Source of the DNA: Agelaius tricolor
Lineage: Eukaryota; Chordata; Aves; Passeriformes; Icteridae
DNA length: 64,000 nucleotides
Reading direction: 5' to 3'
Assembly: GCA_023055355.1 (NCBI GenBank)
Contig: JALJCS010000002.1
Coordinates: forward strand, 89,119,001 to 89,183,000
The notes under the pieces are model-generated. The model had not been told where the DNA came from and made no database searches. It saw only the letters and a program-made list of their open reading frames with translations. Positions 1 through 14,943 of the stretch are shown here, one piece after another. Every line of letters starts with the position of its first letter. Positions within the stretch are counted from its first letter, which is position 1. The position numbers and the translations under genes are program-made.

Positions 1-1069
1 TGGGTAAATATTGAAATTCAAGAGAGACCTTGGAAAAAATTTAATAGTTATTATACTTATCTGTGAAAATTAAGATACTTGCTATCCAACCTGACATTAC
101 AGAGCTGTTGAAATACTACAGAGAGGTGGAGGTAGTTTTCTCTTCCTGATACTTCAGAACAGACTGAGATTTCAGATTACAAGTTCCTTGGTCTGAAGGC
201 CACATTCATAAGAGCTCCAGCATTGTAGTTTTGAGGAAATACAGATAATATTTGAGCCAAAGTCATTGCATGTCACTTAAAGTAAATGTTCAAAGAAAAA
301 AAAAACCATGCTGTCAATGTTTTGGTTGTTTATATTGTGCCACAGGAAAGATCGTTTACTTGTGTTCCCTAACCTACTCTTCCTGGTATAAGACTCTGGA
401 TGCCAGAGGCAAAACTTTTCTCCCCTCACCATGCAGAGCAAAACTCTGTTGTATGGCCTACCAACACAGGGAAAAATGAGTTATAAATGAGTGGAATTAA
501 ACACAAAATGTTAAATATACATTTTGGAACATAAGGGATGAAAAGATAAATATTAAAAGACATCCCAATAATAGCAATACATAAAATTTCTGATGATTCT
601 CTGAGTATTTTTAGAAAGCAGTGCATTGCTGCAGTGTGCAACTGAAATATAACCCAGTGAGACTTCAGCATAATTAAGCAATGATTAATCAATACTTAAC
701 TAAAGAAATTAAGCTCAGGAGAAACAATTAATTGAAGTTAAGTGAACTTTGACAGCTCGTATTAAACTAAGGCTCTAATTAACAAAAGCATTGTGCATCC
801 TCTAAATTAAGGGATGTGCAGGCTTCAGGTACCAGGGATGGGGTGAGTGTTGCTCTGAAAATTTCTTGATGTTGAGGAGCCACTGATGGAGAGCTTCATT
901 TCAAGGCTTTGAAAAGAGAAGGTGGTCTTTCTTTGGTTGCTGTTTGGTGACTTGATCCTAAGCTCCAGCAGTTCAGGTGGCTCTCTGGAGGAACAAATGT
1001 AGTCTCCTGCTAGGATTTTCAGCCTAGCCCCACATCCTTCAGGCTCTTATCATTTAGAACCAAGCTGCT
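1..1069. other. No gene seen; AT-rich unique sequence
   Basis: Only short random open frames occur. There is an A-rich run at about 294-305. I recognise no repeat or exon. Confidence 0.6.
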
Positions 1070-1650
1070 GGATGAGGTGGGGGCACTGCATGTGTTCTGT
1101 TTTTGTTTGAAAGCAAAACCAGTGAGACACTCCAAGTCAGAAATACAATTTATTAGGAAAATGGAAAAGAAAACCAAAATAAAAGAAAAACCACCAGCAA
1201 AGTCAGAATACAATCTGACACCCTGTTGGTCAGCGTGCTGGTAGCAGTCCAGTTGGATTGCTGTCTGCGGTCCTCCTGGAGAGGCAAGTGTGGTTCTCTT
1301 GGAGCAGGGATCTGGTAGAAAGGGTGTAGTCTTTCCTCTGAAGATCCAGTGGAAAAGACAGCTATTCCTCTGGGAAGCCAGTGGAAAGGCTGCTTGTGCT
1401 GTCCCAAACCCCAGATTATATCCAGGTGGGGAAGCTTAGCTCCTCCCTCCTGGGCAGAGCATCTCACAATGGGCTGTTACCATTCTGTGAGTCATGGGTG
1501 GGTCCATTAAACAGAGGGAGGGAGTTGTCTCTGAATCATGCAGAAAGGCATTGATGGGCCCCTTAACAGGAGATAAGGAAGAAACAATGCCCCTCCTGGT
1601 TTCAGCAGCTCTTGAGGATGGGAATAGAATATATCTTAGTATTGTAACCT
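1070..1650 (-). mobile_element. Solo LTR of a bird endogenous retrovirus, minus strand
   Basis: Read on the minus strand, the region shows an LTR-like layout. It has a long U3-like stretch, a poly(A) signal AATAAA (plus-strand TTTATT at about 1,149-1,154), and a short U5-like end near 1,070-1,130. The text closely resembles a repeat I associate with passerine ERV LTRs. No retroviral genes flank it, so it is a solo LTR. Ends are approximate and the family name cannot be given. Confidence 0.6.
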
Positions 1651-4600
1651 AGGACACCATCACACTGCCAAACTCCACAGAGCCAGGGAGCTCTGGCCCT
1701 TTGCATCACTTGGAGCTCCACAGCCATTTTCCTGCAGGATTTAGGGTTGTGGAGAACCCCAGCAGGAGCAGCTGTTCCGAAAGGGCTGCAGCCCAGGGAA
1801 GGGCTGGGACAGGGAGATGGGGGAGGAACACTCTGGGTGACCTGGGAGGGCCTGACTGTGACAGAATTTTCCCCTTCTTATGTCTCTCTCCTCTCTGTTC
1901 TTGTGTTTTTACATTCACCCAAAGGTGAATGCCATCATCTATGGATGCAGTTTATCAGCCCTTGTGCATGTGAGACTGTCCCAATATCTTTTCTACAAAA
2001 CTTTCTCATGAAACCACAGAGTCAGGATACCTGATCTAATACTTCTGAAAAGATTGATTTATTACCTGGAGAACAAGCCTGGGGGAGGGAAGGGGCAGAA
2101 TACAGGGAAGAGCTCTGAGTGACCACTGCTGTCTTGTGGCTCTCAGGAAAGGAAATGGCCACTGGTTCTGTCTGCAGTAGTCAAGCCATGTCCCACCAGC
2201 CCAGAATGATGATGAGTAAGGGTCAGGAATGGGGTTTAGAGCCCAATCTCAGCCCCAGCCCACCTGAGGGAATTACCCCTCTAGAGAGCAGGACCTTTCC
2301 TTGCTTGTTTTTAGAGGCACTGGAGAGTGGCACAAATCTGAGATGAGGGAAAATAAAAGAGATATGATTGGCTAGTGGCTTAATTGCTCTGTTAATTGCT
2401 TTGCCTCTGGTGCTCCCATCCCTGCAGAGAAAGTGCCTGAGGGTTATCTCAGCTGTGTGAGTTCCCCTCAGTGATGAGCAATTATCTCCCAGGCAGACAC
2501 TACCAAATGTGGCTGTCACAAGATAGCTCCATTTGAAATGATGGATGGGCAGGAATGAAGACAAACTTCATTCCCTGAACTCAAATTAGGAGCTGGCATA
2601 TCCTCGTTTGTGTGGATTTGGCCTGACTTTTTAACAGCACAAATGTCAAGATGTACCTCACCAAAGGTTCAGGTTCTGAGCCCAACTCCACAGCTGGAGC
2701 CTATCTGAAAAGTCTTGTTGGACATTGACAGGTCTGATTTTCCTTTTGTTGAGGCCTCTACAGGATTGGTGTGGCCGTGGAAATGTTCTGGGTGCTCTTT
2801 GTGGAGGAGGCAGCATTTCTGTGCTTGCATTGACCAAACCTGGGCTAACCTGATTCAGCTCTAGGGGCATGGAGGAGCATTTGGAGTCAGGTTGGACAGG
2901 GCTGCTGGAGGTAAGGTAGTGTTCTGCTGCTTTAAAGTCACCAAGCAGGAAGAGCAAGCTGAGAACTTGCACTGGCTTTGCCCTTTGAGCAGCTTCACAG
3001 CAGTGCCACAGAGCTCCAGGTGTGCCACTGTCCTGCTCTGTGGGGGGACCTGTGCTGGGGGGAAGGAAGAGATTTCCTCTGCAGGAAATTCCAAATCCTA
3101 ATGGGACAGAGGAAGGAAGCAAAGAAAAACAAAACACACCCCCAGAAATGCAGAGGTGAGGTGGCCTGCTTGTGGCCACTCCTAAGGCAGCAGCAGCAGC
3201 AGGGAGAGGGAGCACAGCCTGTGCTGCTCCCATTAAAGCCTCCCAGTGAGAGTGCCTGACCTGGCACTCCTGTGGGAGAGTGTTCCCAAGCAGCTCCATA
3301 AATGTGCATTATTGCCATGCTCCTGCCTGCCATATTTCCTCTTCTTTATTCACCAAGTGGTGGGAGCTGTCTCTGGCTCATCAATTAAACCCAGAAGTGA
3401 TGATTTCCAAAGGTATTGCTGCTTAGTGAAAGAAATTCATCCTCAGGCTAAAGGACGAAGCACAAGACCTAAGTGTTATTTAAATGGCTCATAAAACATG
3501 TGCTGGCTCTTTAGCCTGAATGAAAATCACCCTTAGCTAACATAGGAAATATCCTGCTTTCCTCTGCCTTCCCCAGTCTTTTCATGATGATGAATCTCTT
3601 TCCTCTTGCTCCCCATTATTTCTGTAAATGAGAATATGCTATAACATTGCTGAGGTTGGGCTAATTAAATCAGCTCTTTCTTATCTCATTGATCTGCATT
3701 TTAAAGCTGAGCTGATTAAGGATGAGAAACTATATTTGATTAGAAATATGTTTTTGCCAGTTAGTTACATCAAAGGGTAGATTACAGGAGAGCAGAGGAG
3801 CTGAACTCACATGACTACTCTTTCTCCTGGATGTTAAAAGGGAAGAGAAATAGCATGAAATAAAAAACAAACCCCAAGACACATTTCTAACCTATATTTT
3901 TTCACAGCAAATGATGATACCTTTGTTTAATCTTCTGGAAAAAAATTAAGAATATATAAGTGAGAGTGTGATACAGAGAAAAGATTTCCATAAGCTGTGC
4001 AATGCTGTGGATGGTGCTTTATCAAACATCCAGCAGAAATCTCACTAAAACTGCAATCCCTTCCTGAATTTATGGTGGCATCAGCAGAGTCATCCAGCAC
4101 CCAGGACCAAATGCTCACCTGGGCTGGCAGCCAAAGCAAAGGCTCAGAGCAGGGCCCCTGGCTGGTCCTGTGCCTGGCCAAAGTGCACAGCTCCTGTGCA
4201 GTTTTTGTGGCATTCCCAACCACCATGTCTGTTAAAGAAAATATTAAGCCTGGTAGGACTACCTGACAAAGTCCTTCGTTCAAGTCCTCCATTTAGCAAA
4301 ACTTTCTGATGGCTCCAAGGATGCTGCATCCACAGCTCAGAAAGGGCTTTTTCAAGGAACGGGGAGTTAGGGAAATTCATTTTTCTTTCTTGTTGATTTT
4401 TCCAAGAAAACTCAGCCATATTTAGTGCCACAAATTTGAAGATAGCAAAGAAACCACCTGTCAATTGACCTCCTGTACTGGGCCACCATGCAGCCATCAG
4501 AACAGCTCCTAATTCCTTCTCTTAGGGCTGGGACTGCCAAAGTGACTTTGTCCCTGTGTGCCACTGCTGACCCAGACAGGGAGGTGCAGCAGAGCCTCTT

Positions 4601-7600
4601 AGACCTCCCCCCTGCAGACCACTCTGGGTGGGCTGTGCTGTGCTTCTCGGGGGGCTGCAGGGAGGATCCTTCTCTCTGTCACTGGGTGCCCCTGCAGAGT
4701 CACCCAGGCTGCTCAGCTGCTCCTCCCCTGCCACCCCAGGCTTCCCCCATGGCCCCAGCCCAAAGTAAAATGGAAACCAGGGACAGCATTTCGTTGTGTT
4801 CATTGCCCACAGCCATCCTGCTGATGGTGCAGTGGCTCACAATACTTTACACAGCTCCTTGGAAGAGCCTCTCGTGGGTGGGTGTCAGGACACAACCTTC
4901 ACCACTCAGCTCTGAGGTCAAGCAGTCAGGAATTAGAGACAGCAGAGAATCCCAGAGATTCTGGCATGTTCATTTGGGAGAGCAGCACAGCTGCACCAAA
5001 GCATGGGGCTAGGAGAAGGGAAAGAGGAGTTTTACCCCTGGAGTAATACTGGGCAATATTGTGCTTTATTAGTGACTTGTAGGAGTTAAGTAGGAAGGAG
5101 CAGAAGATGAAAGAAAATTTTAATTTCCTTTTCTTAAACAAAGAGTGCATGATTAGTAATTAGACACAGACAGCAATAGTAACCATTGTCCCTATATCAG
5201 CCCAGTGGACTTTTCTGGATAGCACAACCAGCAAAAATGAGTTCCTCTCTCTAGCTGCACTCCTCTCCTCTGCCTTTTTGCTTGAAACATTCATTTCAGG
5301 GGACTGCATACAGGAACTTGAGCAAACTTCTTGCTTTCTACTCCAAAGCAGTAAGAGATGAGGATGGCAGGCTACTTGCAGGAAGATATTTATTAAAAAA
5401 CACATCCCAGATATCAAGACCTGTATGCACAGAAACAGCTTTAGACCTAGTCCTTAAAATGTGATCAAAAGCCATTGAAAACTAATCTGTACATAAATTT
5501 AACCATCAAACAAAAATAGAGTGAGAAGTATGGTCAGCTCATCTGGCATGGGGTTTCTGAAATGTCTGATCTGTAGAGGAACAAAACTAACTGTTATCAA
5601 TTCATGGCTTATTTTTAATTTCTGTCACAAGTGAGGTGGTGCAAAAGCTTATTTATTTACTATGAAGAAATCCAGATATTTATCCTTAAATGAGAATTAA
5701 AAAAACTCTCTGCAAGAGATTAATCACAGCATGCCACGATGAGATTTAACAAGCATGAGATGCATGTAGGAATTATTTTTCTATTTTTGCAGTGGCTGTA
5801 TTTGCTTGTATTACTGCTCAGAGAAATAATAGTAGCTCTAGTGGCATTACTATTGAAATCCATGAAATTTCCCTTGAATTAAAAGAATCCTTTAAGGAAC
5901 AACAAAGATGAGGAAGGTGACTCCAAACTAGTTTCCTTCCAGAAGACTGATTGATGTAAATGGTAGCTCAAATTAGAAGGGATTGAATATGCTTAGTCCT
6001 TCAACAAGTTGGACTTCATGCATTTCATTTTAGTTTTATGTGTTAGGCAATGGGATTTACAAGGAAAGTGCTCAGGATTCAGGTTTCAGAATTTACCTTC
6101 AAATGTGAATTTACTTGCTTCATGTACAGTGACCAAGACTGTACATGAGCATTTCTGTATTAGCCATCCATCACTGGTGGTTCATAAATTAAAGTATTTA
6201 TTAAAATACCAGTTCATCTTTGAATGGAACTTCCAATCACCTTGTTATGTGCCAATTCCCCACAAAATTTATTTGATAAGTAAATAATTATTCATTTTTA
6301 TTTACTATGACAGCAGAATTGATCCCATTTAAAATCTCTGTAAGTTTCTCTTTAATAGTTGAATGCAGCAGCCCAAAACGATGGCCTCCATTAAACAAAA
6401 ATTAAACGCTTATTTATGATATTCCGTTTTTATAATTTTCCAAACAGGAGTATACTTCTAGGCCAAAGAAGGCCACCATTACCTTCTGAGCTAATATTTC
6501 TTTTAAAAGATCTGTTTCAAGAACAATCATTCTTTGATTCATTAGTTTCCTTCGTGAGGCAATAAGAGTTTAAGAGACACTGCAATGATAAAATAATAAT
6601 GTCTGAGTAATACTGGGGGTGGTGTTGCCAGTGAGTATTGAGGAGGCATTTGAGTGAAACTGTATTGCCAAGTTTGCAGGTTTTTATTACAGTGATTAAT
6701 AGAAATAGTTGTTCTCCTGAATTCAAGGTTGTTATTCTGTCTAGGTTTAAAAGCCTGTTCAACAGGAGCTGTGTACACACATTTAGGTGTAAGTGAGGAG
6801 GCCAGGCTGATTTCCTGTTCTTAAGTGTGATTGATTGAATATAGTGTGGCATTTCTGAGGAACACTTTTTTTCCTATCTCAAAGCTCAAAAGTATATTCC
6901 TTCCATTTATTTGTTCATTTTAGAATAGTATCAATTGCTTTAAAAATCTCAACCAGTTGAATCAGAGAGGCCAGCACTGTTCTCCTGTGTATAAATATGG
7001 GATTCCCCCATGTCTCCCCTCCATCTTGATAACACCCAGAATCAGTATGGGAAACTAGACAGGTTTTCAGCCCAAAACTGTCTGCAGAATAGAGCTCAGC
7101 AGCAGCAAAGTGTTTATTTGAAGGCAGCTCCCTTGCAGAAGCAAGGGATTGAGCAGAGAAGAATTTTCTCTTTCACAGCCTCTCTTGAGGTCTCGGTCAC
7201 ACTGAGGAGAGGGATGATTGTGTCCTTGACAAGGTCTGTGCAGAGACAAGCATTGCACAGAGAAGCTGAGGCTTCACACCATCCCTGGCTGCTGGGCAGA
7301 CATGTCCATGTGCCCTCACATCTGTGCTTGCAAATTTCACCTGGATGAATGCAGTTATTTTCAGAATGAGATGTCAGTCAAAAGCTTAGGAAATGGAGGC
7401 AATGCTTCCCTGGCTCCAAAAGTCTCAGTGATCAGTGGAAAAGGGAACTAACTTGGGGAGCTTGTAATCTTTGCCTTGAATAAGACTCTTGTTAGGAAAG
7501 CTTCTCATACTTGGGTGAGCTGATTGAGCTGGTCTGAGAGACAGAAAAAACAAAGTGGTGTTTCAGAGCCTCTTCTGAGGCTACAGAATGAATGAGCTGT

Positions 7601-10600
7601 GGTAGGAAGCAAGGAAGAAACCTCATGCATGTTCCCCTGATCTCAACCCCTCCTGAATGCTCATCCCAGGGCCAGGATCTGTAAGGAACAGCTGGGAATG
7701 GCAGAGGGTTATGGGAAACTGGAACTTGCAGTTTGATCCTTTAGCATATCTAATTATTAAATTGATTTCAAAAGAGAAGGAATATTTAATATGTCTAATT
7801 GAAGCAGGAGATGGTGCTTTCCATTTAGCAGAGCTTCCTTAAAGGATTGCATGAAGTCTTAAATTAATACTCATCTTTTTAAATTTATTGTATCCTTATT
7901 ACCAACCCTACCATAGCTGAAATATCACACATTTTACATTTTCTGGGATAACATGCAGCACAACATTTTGTGGCTGCTTTACCAAGCTTAGAAACTCATA
8001 TTGCAAAAAAAACCAAACCCAAAACAAACCTTGTCTGCAGACCGGATAAAATAAGCAATAAATCCAGAGTGAAAACATTTAAATGGCAGGCAAAGCCCAC
8101 TGTAAAAGGAACCTCCATGGGAATAAAAGAAAAGTCTTTGAACTCCTGTGAATGATAACAGTTTGAAAATCTTAATGCCAGTACCCTGCCTAGCAGGGCA
8201 GCAGCCTCTGCAAGCACAGGTCAGTGTTCCAGCTGCTGACATCGTGTGTCCAGGAAATTCCTGCCCTTTATTTCCCTGGTGCTGTGAAGCTGATGAGGGA
8301 CAGAAGCTCATTGAAGACTGTAGCGCCCAATTTTTCAAAGACCAAGTGTTATTTAATGTTCAGCTGGAAATCTGTACGTGGGTTTAAGTCAGGGTTGATA
8401 TTTAATAATTACTCTGGCTGTTATGTTTCCCCAGAAGGAGGTCAATCCAAGGGCTGTGTTGGACTCTGAAGGCAATTAGAGAAGCTTCAGAGCAGATTTT
8501 GTTTATCATTGTAGTTATAACAAGTATTTTTGGGTTTTTTCCCCGGCCTGTTAGGCTATCTAAAGTGTGACAAGGGATATTACTTCACAACAACTGGAGG
8601 CCTTTGAGGGAGCAAAGACTGACTGATTAGACTTAACTTGTCATGTTTTCTGATGAATTCTTTTGAACAAAAAGTAACTCAGGCATGTGGTTAATGATAG
8701 TTTTGAAGGACACAAAGGGAAAATATGGGTAAAGTTAGAAGTTTGTTAGGGTTATAGATTAAAAAATAGATTAGAAATCAACTGGAAAGGTAAGTAGAGG
8801 GTGCTTTAAAAATAATACAAATGTTATAAAAGAAGCCACAGTTGCTTTGGTTTTTATAAGGCATCTTTATATGTACTGTTGTGAAAAATCCTGCTTCAGC
8901 TTGTTTAGGAAGTAGTAAAACCAGGTGTGAAATGAGTTTTGTAGCCTATGAAAATCTGAGGTTCCAACAATTGACCTTTGCTAAGACAAAACTAGCAAAG
9001 CATAAAGTTTCAAACAAAAAATACAGAGGAAAAAAACAGACAAAAATAGAATTTCCATCTGACTTAGGAAGTCTAGGTTACAAATACCAGTTTTATTTTT
9101 AGGGACTGGCACTCCCCAGATCAGAGCCATTACTTCTACTATATTCTTCAAAGAAACCTGAATGTTGCCATCACAGGATTTAGTTTTTGACTAATTTTAA
9201 TTTTTACACAAAACAGAGTTTTTGCTGTTGGCTGTGTTGAATGTGAGGGTGGCAGGGGGTGTGAGGGATGGTGACACTGCATCCCCCAGTGCCCCCTGAG
9301 GATGCTGCCAGAGGGTCGTACAAATTAACAAACATCTGATCATACAAGGCTGGCAGGCGTTCAAAGCACTTGGAAATATCACACAGGGAAATCAAAGTGA
9401 TCACAAGTTTTGGAGAAGCAGCAGTGGGATGAAATTCAGCTGTTCAAAATGCAAACTCACCTGGTTTTGGCCATTCTGAAATAGTTTGGCACATGACTCC
9501 ATGGGAGAAAGGAGGCATGGACGTGGCATCTGCTCAGGGAAATCATGAGTCAAACATAAGCCTGTGTTGTGTCAGGGAAGATATTTTCATTGGAGAAGAG
9601 TGAAGAATTTAATAGTGCCAGACTCCCTGAAAACTCACCTGGAATACTGACTGCCATGCTGGTTAAACTCCTGCAAGAGTAATGCACTCAGACTGGGAGA
9701 GATTCAGTAAAAAACTATTAGTTATGGTAAGAAAAGCCATAAAGACTCAGACTAAAGTCATTTGCAGTGCAGTAGAGTGTTTCTGATGGTGAGCAAGAGT
9801 AAAAGCTTAACAAAGAGTGTAAGATAGTATAAGCATGAGTAATAGTTCCCCAAAACACTGTCAGTCTTCAGCAAATTTCAGTTTAAAACTTCCTGAGAGA
9901 GAGGCATTATCTCTGCTTTTGTTTTCTTCTAACAACTGTTTCCTCTGCTGGATTTCCTCCCATACCTTCTTCTACTCCCTGTGCTTTCAGCTGGCTTTCA
10001 GCATGTCTGGAGCAGCAGGGATTTCTGCAACACAAGATGTGGGAGAAACATCAGCTTTTGCTACTTTGGAAACTGATCCTTTTTAATTCCTCTAATGTCA
10101 CTAATTCTTATTTTTAAAAAGCCAATAAACAATCATTTCTTGTTCATTGCTTTCTCCCTATCAGTGATCTGGGAAATGGAAGTGCCTGTCTTACACCAAG
10201 AGAGCTTGGCTTGTTAATTTTAACACAATTAAGGATGAGGGAACACGACTACGATCTATAAATGGGCACTAGGCTACACACCAGTGAAGAGCAAGAGCAG
10301 TCTGAAGAAAAATTTTTGTCCAAAGAACAAAAGAATACTGAGAATGAATAAATTTAAGTTGATAAGTAGAAGAAAAGTTTTAGCCATGAAGAGAGTGAGA
10401 CCCTGGGATAGTCTACACATCATGGGTTGGCTTTGAGGGAGCTATATTTGTACAAACCTCTTAATTTTGAAGAAAACAGCCTCACTTTTTCCCAGGAGCC
10501 CAGGAGATCAGTTGCATCAGGTGTGTTAAATTTTCACATGTTTTGGTGAGCATCTGTTCAGGTTGCCTTTGAGACTCCTGCCTGCATAGTCATGATCCTT

Positions 10601-13324
10601 TTACAGGAGGATGAAGCATGGCCTTCTACTCATGTCTGGGGAAGCACTTGAATGAATGACCCAGATGCTTTAATCACTCAGATACCCCCCTTCTTGGAGG
10701 GCGTGGAGAGAATCCTGAGTGACTTAAAGATGGAGCATACACTTAACTAATGAAAAATATGTAGCTCAGTGGCAAAGGATCCCACCTGATGAGTGGGGAA
10801 GGTTTTTCTCACGTTCTGCCCTATTTTTGGAAATGAAAAGTAGTTTTAAGAACCTGCTCAACTCTTGTCACTGCAGGACCATAACACTGCACCTCCCTCC
10901 ATAATGTTTTATCCCCTCCAAAACCTCCTCTGATGGAGGTTTTGTTCCAACACTTCCCCCAGAGAACTTTGCTCTCCTGTCTAATAAATTTCACAGTTGG
11001 GAAGCTTTCTCTGATGCTTTGTCACTCACAGCCACATAAGACTGGATAAAGAGCTGCCTTCAGACGTCAGAGATGAAGAGCACTTATGTGCATGGGAACA
11101 GTCCCAACAGGAGTGAGATGAAGGACTACTGCAAATATCAGCAGTGTGGTTACCTTTGCTCACCTTATATAGCAGGGATCCAGCAGGAAATGCAAAGGTG
11201 TGATTTTCAGCACTTGTGAAAATGCCAGATTTACAGCCTTAAATAGCAAATTCTTCTGCCTCTCCACAAAACAAATATAGCAGGATGTCCACTGTGAGAG
11301 CTTTCTCACAACTAGGCGTCAGGCCAAGGGTGAGAAATGGTAAATAGGCACCAAGGGTGGGGAAGAAGTGGTCCTTTGTCCTCTGAGTGACAGAAATTGA
11401 AGCAGGGTCACCAGTTTATTGCACTGTTGATGTTTGACACGGACCAAATGAAAGCACTTGGTTGTTATGAATATGGGTTCATTTAAACATGGCAACGGAA
11501 GACTTCTTTTCCAATGACCAGCCACTGAAATCACCCTATCACCTGCCAGTGGATTTAAAAACAATGTCATGGAAGGTGATTTGGGCTGAGATGTCATCTA
11601 TAAAATATTTATTGTAATGAGATATATGGTTTTGAGTCACTTAGTGCATCCTGCAGTAGCTGCTAGATGGGTTAAAGACCAAATTACTCAAACCTAATGT
11701 CACACACAGCTCTTGCACAGTATTTTTATTGCTAATTACTTGGTGGCATTATATTCACATAAAATAAGACCAATATGGACATGGCTGTTTGGGCAGCCAG
11801 GTTGGACCTTTCCTGTGTAGGTCTTTACCTTGTCAGTGGAGGTGAATCACTAGCTGAAGCAAGATCCAATCTGAAGCTGGAGTGTTTAATTACCCTTGAA
11901 AAAAATGGAAAGGTCAAAATAGGACAGGAACGACAAAGTCAATTGAGCATCTGGACAGAGTCCAAGCTTCAGTCCTCACTGTCATCTCCTTGTTTCTTCT
12001 TTTGGAGGAGCCTACATTTAATTGTAGTTATAAGAAGATATTCGCACTGTATTCTGTAGTTCTTCCTCTATTTTTCTCTTTTTTTTCCCTCTCCTTTCCT
12101 ACTCCTCCTCCTCCAGCTTTCTTTTGCCTTCTCTCTCTTCTCCTTCCTTCCCTCTCTTGCTGTCTTCTTTCTTACATGTGAAAATTCAGAATCCCCTCCC
12201 CTCTCCCCTCCCCTGGCCACATCCAGGCTGGGATGTGCCTGTGGGTGGGGATAAGGATCAGTGAGGGGATCCAGGATGACAGATTCTGAGATATCCATGA
12301 TGGTCCCTCGAGCCAGCAGCCAAATCCCTGGTGTGTGGGGACTCCTGTAGCCCTGTAACATATTCCTCTCACAGATTTTATCTATGGTCACACACGTAGG
12401 ATCTGCACATCAAAACACTTTGCATATCTGCATCTGGTGCATAAATATGCAGACAGAGAGGAACATTACCAGAATCAATTAAAAGCTCTCTCTCCAACAC
12501 TCAAGTTTTGCTGATCATTAATCACAGATGTCTGATATCTTTTTATCTCAAGTCAAAGATCCTCTGTCTCCTTTGTAGCAATCGATACACTGGGGTGCTC
12601 TCACAAAGCCCAGGGATTTTTGTTTCAGTGGTCTGACAGGACAATAACCGTATGATTCTGACCCACGGCAGAGGCTTTGGGTGACGCCTGTGAAAGACTG
12701 CTTGTGTTAAATCTATAATTCATTTGCAGCTTGGTCTCTTGGGGGAGCACAGGGAATCATGGCAGTTGTTTAACAACCCTCAGTTACAACTGAAAGTAAA
12801 GGGAGCCACAATTCAGCTGAAACATTATGTAAAGATTGTGCTCACTGGGCCAGGGAACCTGAACTAACATGCCTATTTTCCTGAGGAGTGTTGGGGGATT
12901 TTTAATGACTGTAAGATCCTTGATTTTACAGCTCAGTCAGAAATACAATAGCCATAATGACATATTGTAGTGATAGTATTCTTACAACTACCAAGTTTTA
13001 AGGATGTGTGAAAGGAAAAGTTACTGTAGAGAAGTAATATCATTTACTAGACCAATAGAGACACCTGGAAAAAAGCAGATGAGTTTCCATGCACATAGTC
13101 CTTTCTACAATTCTCAAGCAGAGAAAATAGATGAGAAACGAGGTAGGGCAAGGTGTAACTGCTCTCAGTTTAACAGGATCACATTACTTTTTTCAGACAA
13201 AGTGGCTGATGAAAACGGGGCCCCATGGGACAGAGGGATGGGTTATTACTGCCCCAATAACCATGTGAGCAGAAGGATGTGGTACATGTGGAAAATGGCA
13301 CTGCTGGACCAAATCTAGCATGTC
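1651..13324. other. No gene seen; long AT-rich non-coding stretch
   Basis: Open frames reach 213 aa (2,658-3,299 minus) and 174 aa (4,488-5,012 plus), but none has a recognisable domain. The longest sits in locally GC-richer sequence with a CAG run (3,187-3,202). A pyrimidine-rich tract lies at about 12,060-12,170. Nothing here supports an exon of a known gene. Confidence 0.55.
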
Positions 13325-13490
13325 ACAGCATCATGGTTTGGATTGGAAGGACCTTAAAGATTGTTCCAACCCCTCTGACATGGGCAGGGACACCTTCCAC
13401 TAGACCAGATTTTTTCAACCCCATCCAACCTGGCCTTGAACACTTCAAGGGATGGGGCAGCCACAGCTTCTCTGGGCAGAGTCAGTGGGC
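13325..13490 (-). mobile_element. CR1 LINE 3'-end fragment
   Basis: The plus strand reads as the reverse complement of a bird CR1 tail. Blocks include TTGGATTGGAAGGACCTTAAA, CATGGGCAGGGACACCTTCC, CATCCAACCTGGCCTTGAAC and AGGGATGGGGCAGCC. The element's 3' end is at the left, and it is 5'-truncated on the right, as is usual for CR1. Confidence 0.88.
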
Positions 13491-14927
13491 ATAGCTGACC
13501 CTGCTCTGACTGCAAGGTAACTGCTTTGGCACTTTGAGTGGTTTAAATCTCTGTGTTTCACCTTTTTGATGATCTGGTTCTGCACACAGCCTGGGGAGTT
13601 CAGCTGATGCACCAAAATCCATTGAAAACCTGAAAAGCAGATTAAATGCTTCTATTCAAAGGGTGAGAAAATGAAACACTTAAGCTCAGCCCTCTGTAAC
13701 AGGAAAGAAAGTACAGGAAAGAACAGTGAGCAATGCAGAGCACATTGCTAAGCAGCTGCAGAAGAACCACAAGCTCACAGATCTCAGATGCTGCATTTGG
13801 GGTTTTTTATCCTCATAGAAGAAGCAGTAAATGTAAAAAGTATAAAAAATGTGAACTAAATAATTAAATAGCTTTCACAGGGGAAGAGATGACCCAGGCC
13901 ATGAATCACTGTCTTGGGGAAGAGGTGTTTGCAGGGGTGGTGAGAGAGAAGAGGAATGGGGTGGGGTGCCCTGGATGGACCTCTGACCCTGGGCACCAGG
14001 GCTTTGGTTTGGATGGACTTAGTGAACCCTGAACTACTCTGAACACTGCTCTGCTCTGGTTCTTGCTGGTTCACAGCCATGAGCCCAGAGCAGAGTCAAG
14101 GCGCCTCTGCTTCCTGGTACTTGTCTGAGCTCTGCCTTGAGTCCTTTATAAGTTTTCCACCTGCCTTTGCTCGACTCCACGGAAACCAATGGCTCTCTGC
14201 CAGCTTTTGTCAACAGCATGTGCAAGGACAATGTTTGCAAGACAAAATAACTGGTGTTAAGATTCCTCTGTAAAGAAGAAGAAGAGGTTGCTTTATTAAA
14301 AGGTCGGTTCTGCATCTAAGAGGTTAATAAGTATTCTCTGCAACTCATCAATGTCAAGACTAAAACCAAACAGGAAAATGGCAATCTCTTTCTCTTTTGT
14401 AAAGGAACTTGTTGAAATAACTGCCTAAGTCTGTCCTCTGTTTACTAAAACAGCTTCGGAAATCTCTAAATCCATTTATCCTGAGGATTATCATCATCTG
14501 GTTTCCAGACAACATTCTCATTTCCTCCAGTGAGGTTTTCTGATACCTTAGGCCATTAGCTGTGGTATTGATCTTTCCTTAATACATGAGAATTCCTACA
14601 GCAAAGGCAGCTCTGCATCTAAAAAACCCCAAGCCAAACCTGTTTTTATCTGAATAGCCAGAACAGCTTTTTGTTAGACACAAAATTTAACTTTCTGTAG
14701 CTTTTGTTTATAATAAATGTATCAGGGCAGGCTCTAAAGACATCCTTCACAGAATAGACTGAGCCTGTTATCAGCCACTTGGGGAAATTCTGTTCCAGAA
14801 ACAAAAGCCTGTTACACACCAGTCCTTCAGCTCCAAGTCCTATGGCTCAGCTCTGGGGAAAGAGATAATGGCCAGTGCTTAGGAGTGAAGCCTCTGAGAT
14901 TTCACCTGGCTCTTCCTACCCCAAAAT

Positions 14928-14943
14928 CCCCCCCCCCCCCCCC
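14928..14943. repeat. Poly(C) run, 16 nt
   Basis: A homopolymer of 16 C residues in otherwise mixed sequence. Its length may be uncertain because of sequencing or assembly error. Confidence 0.9.

Noticed and set aside
2658..3299. 213-aa minus-strand open frame
   Set aside because: Locally GC-rich sequence with a CAG run; frames open on both strands; no recognisable domain.
4488..5012. 174-aa plus-strand open frame
   Set aside because: Composition looks random and nothing in the surroundings supports a gene.
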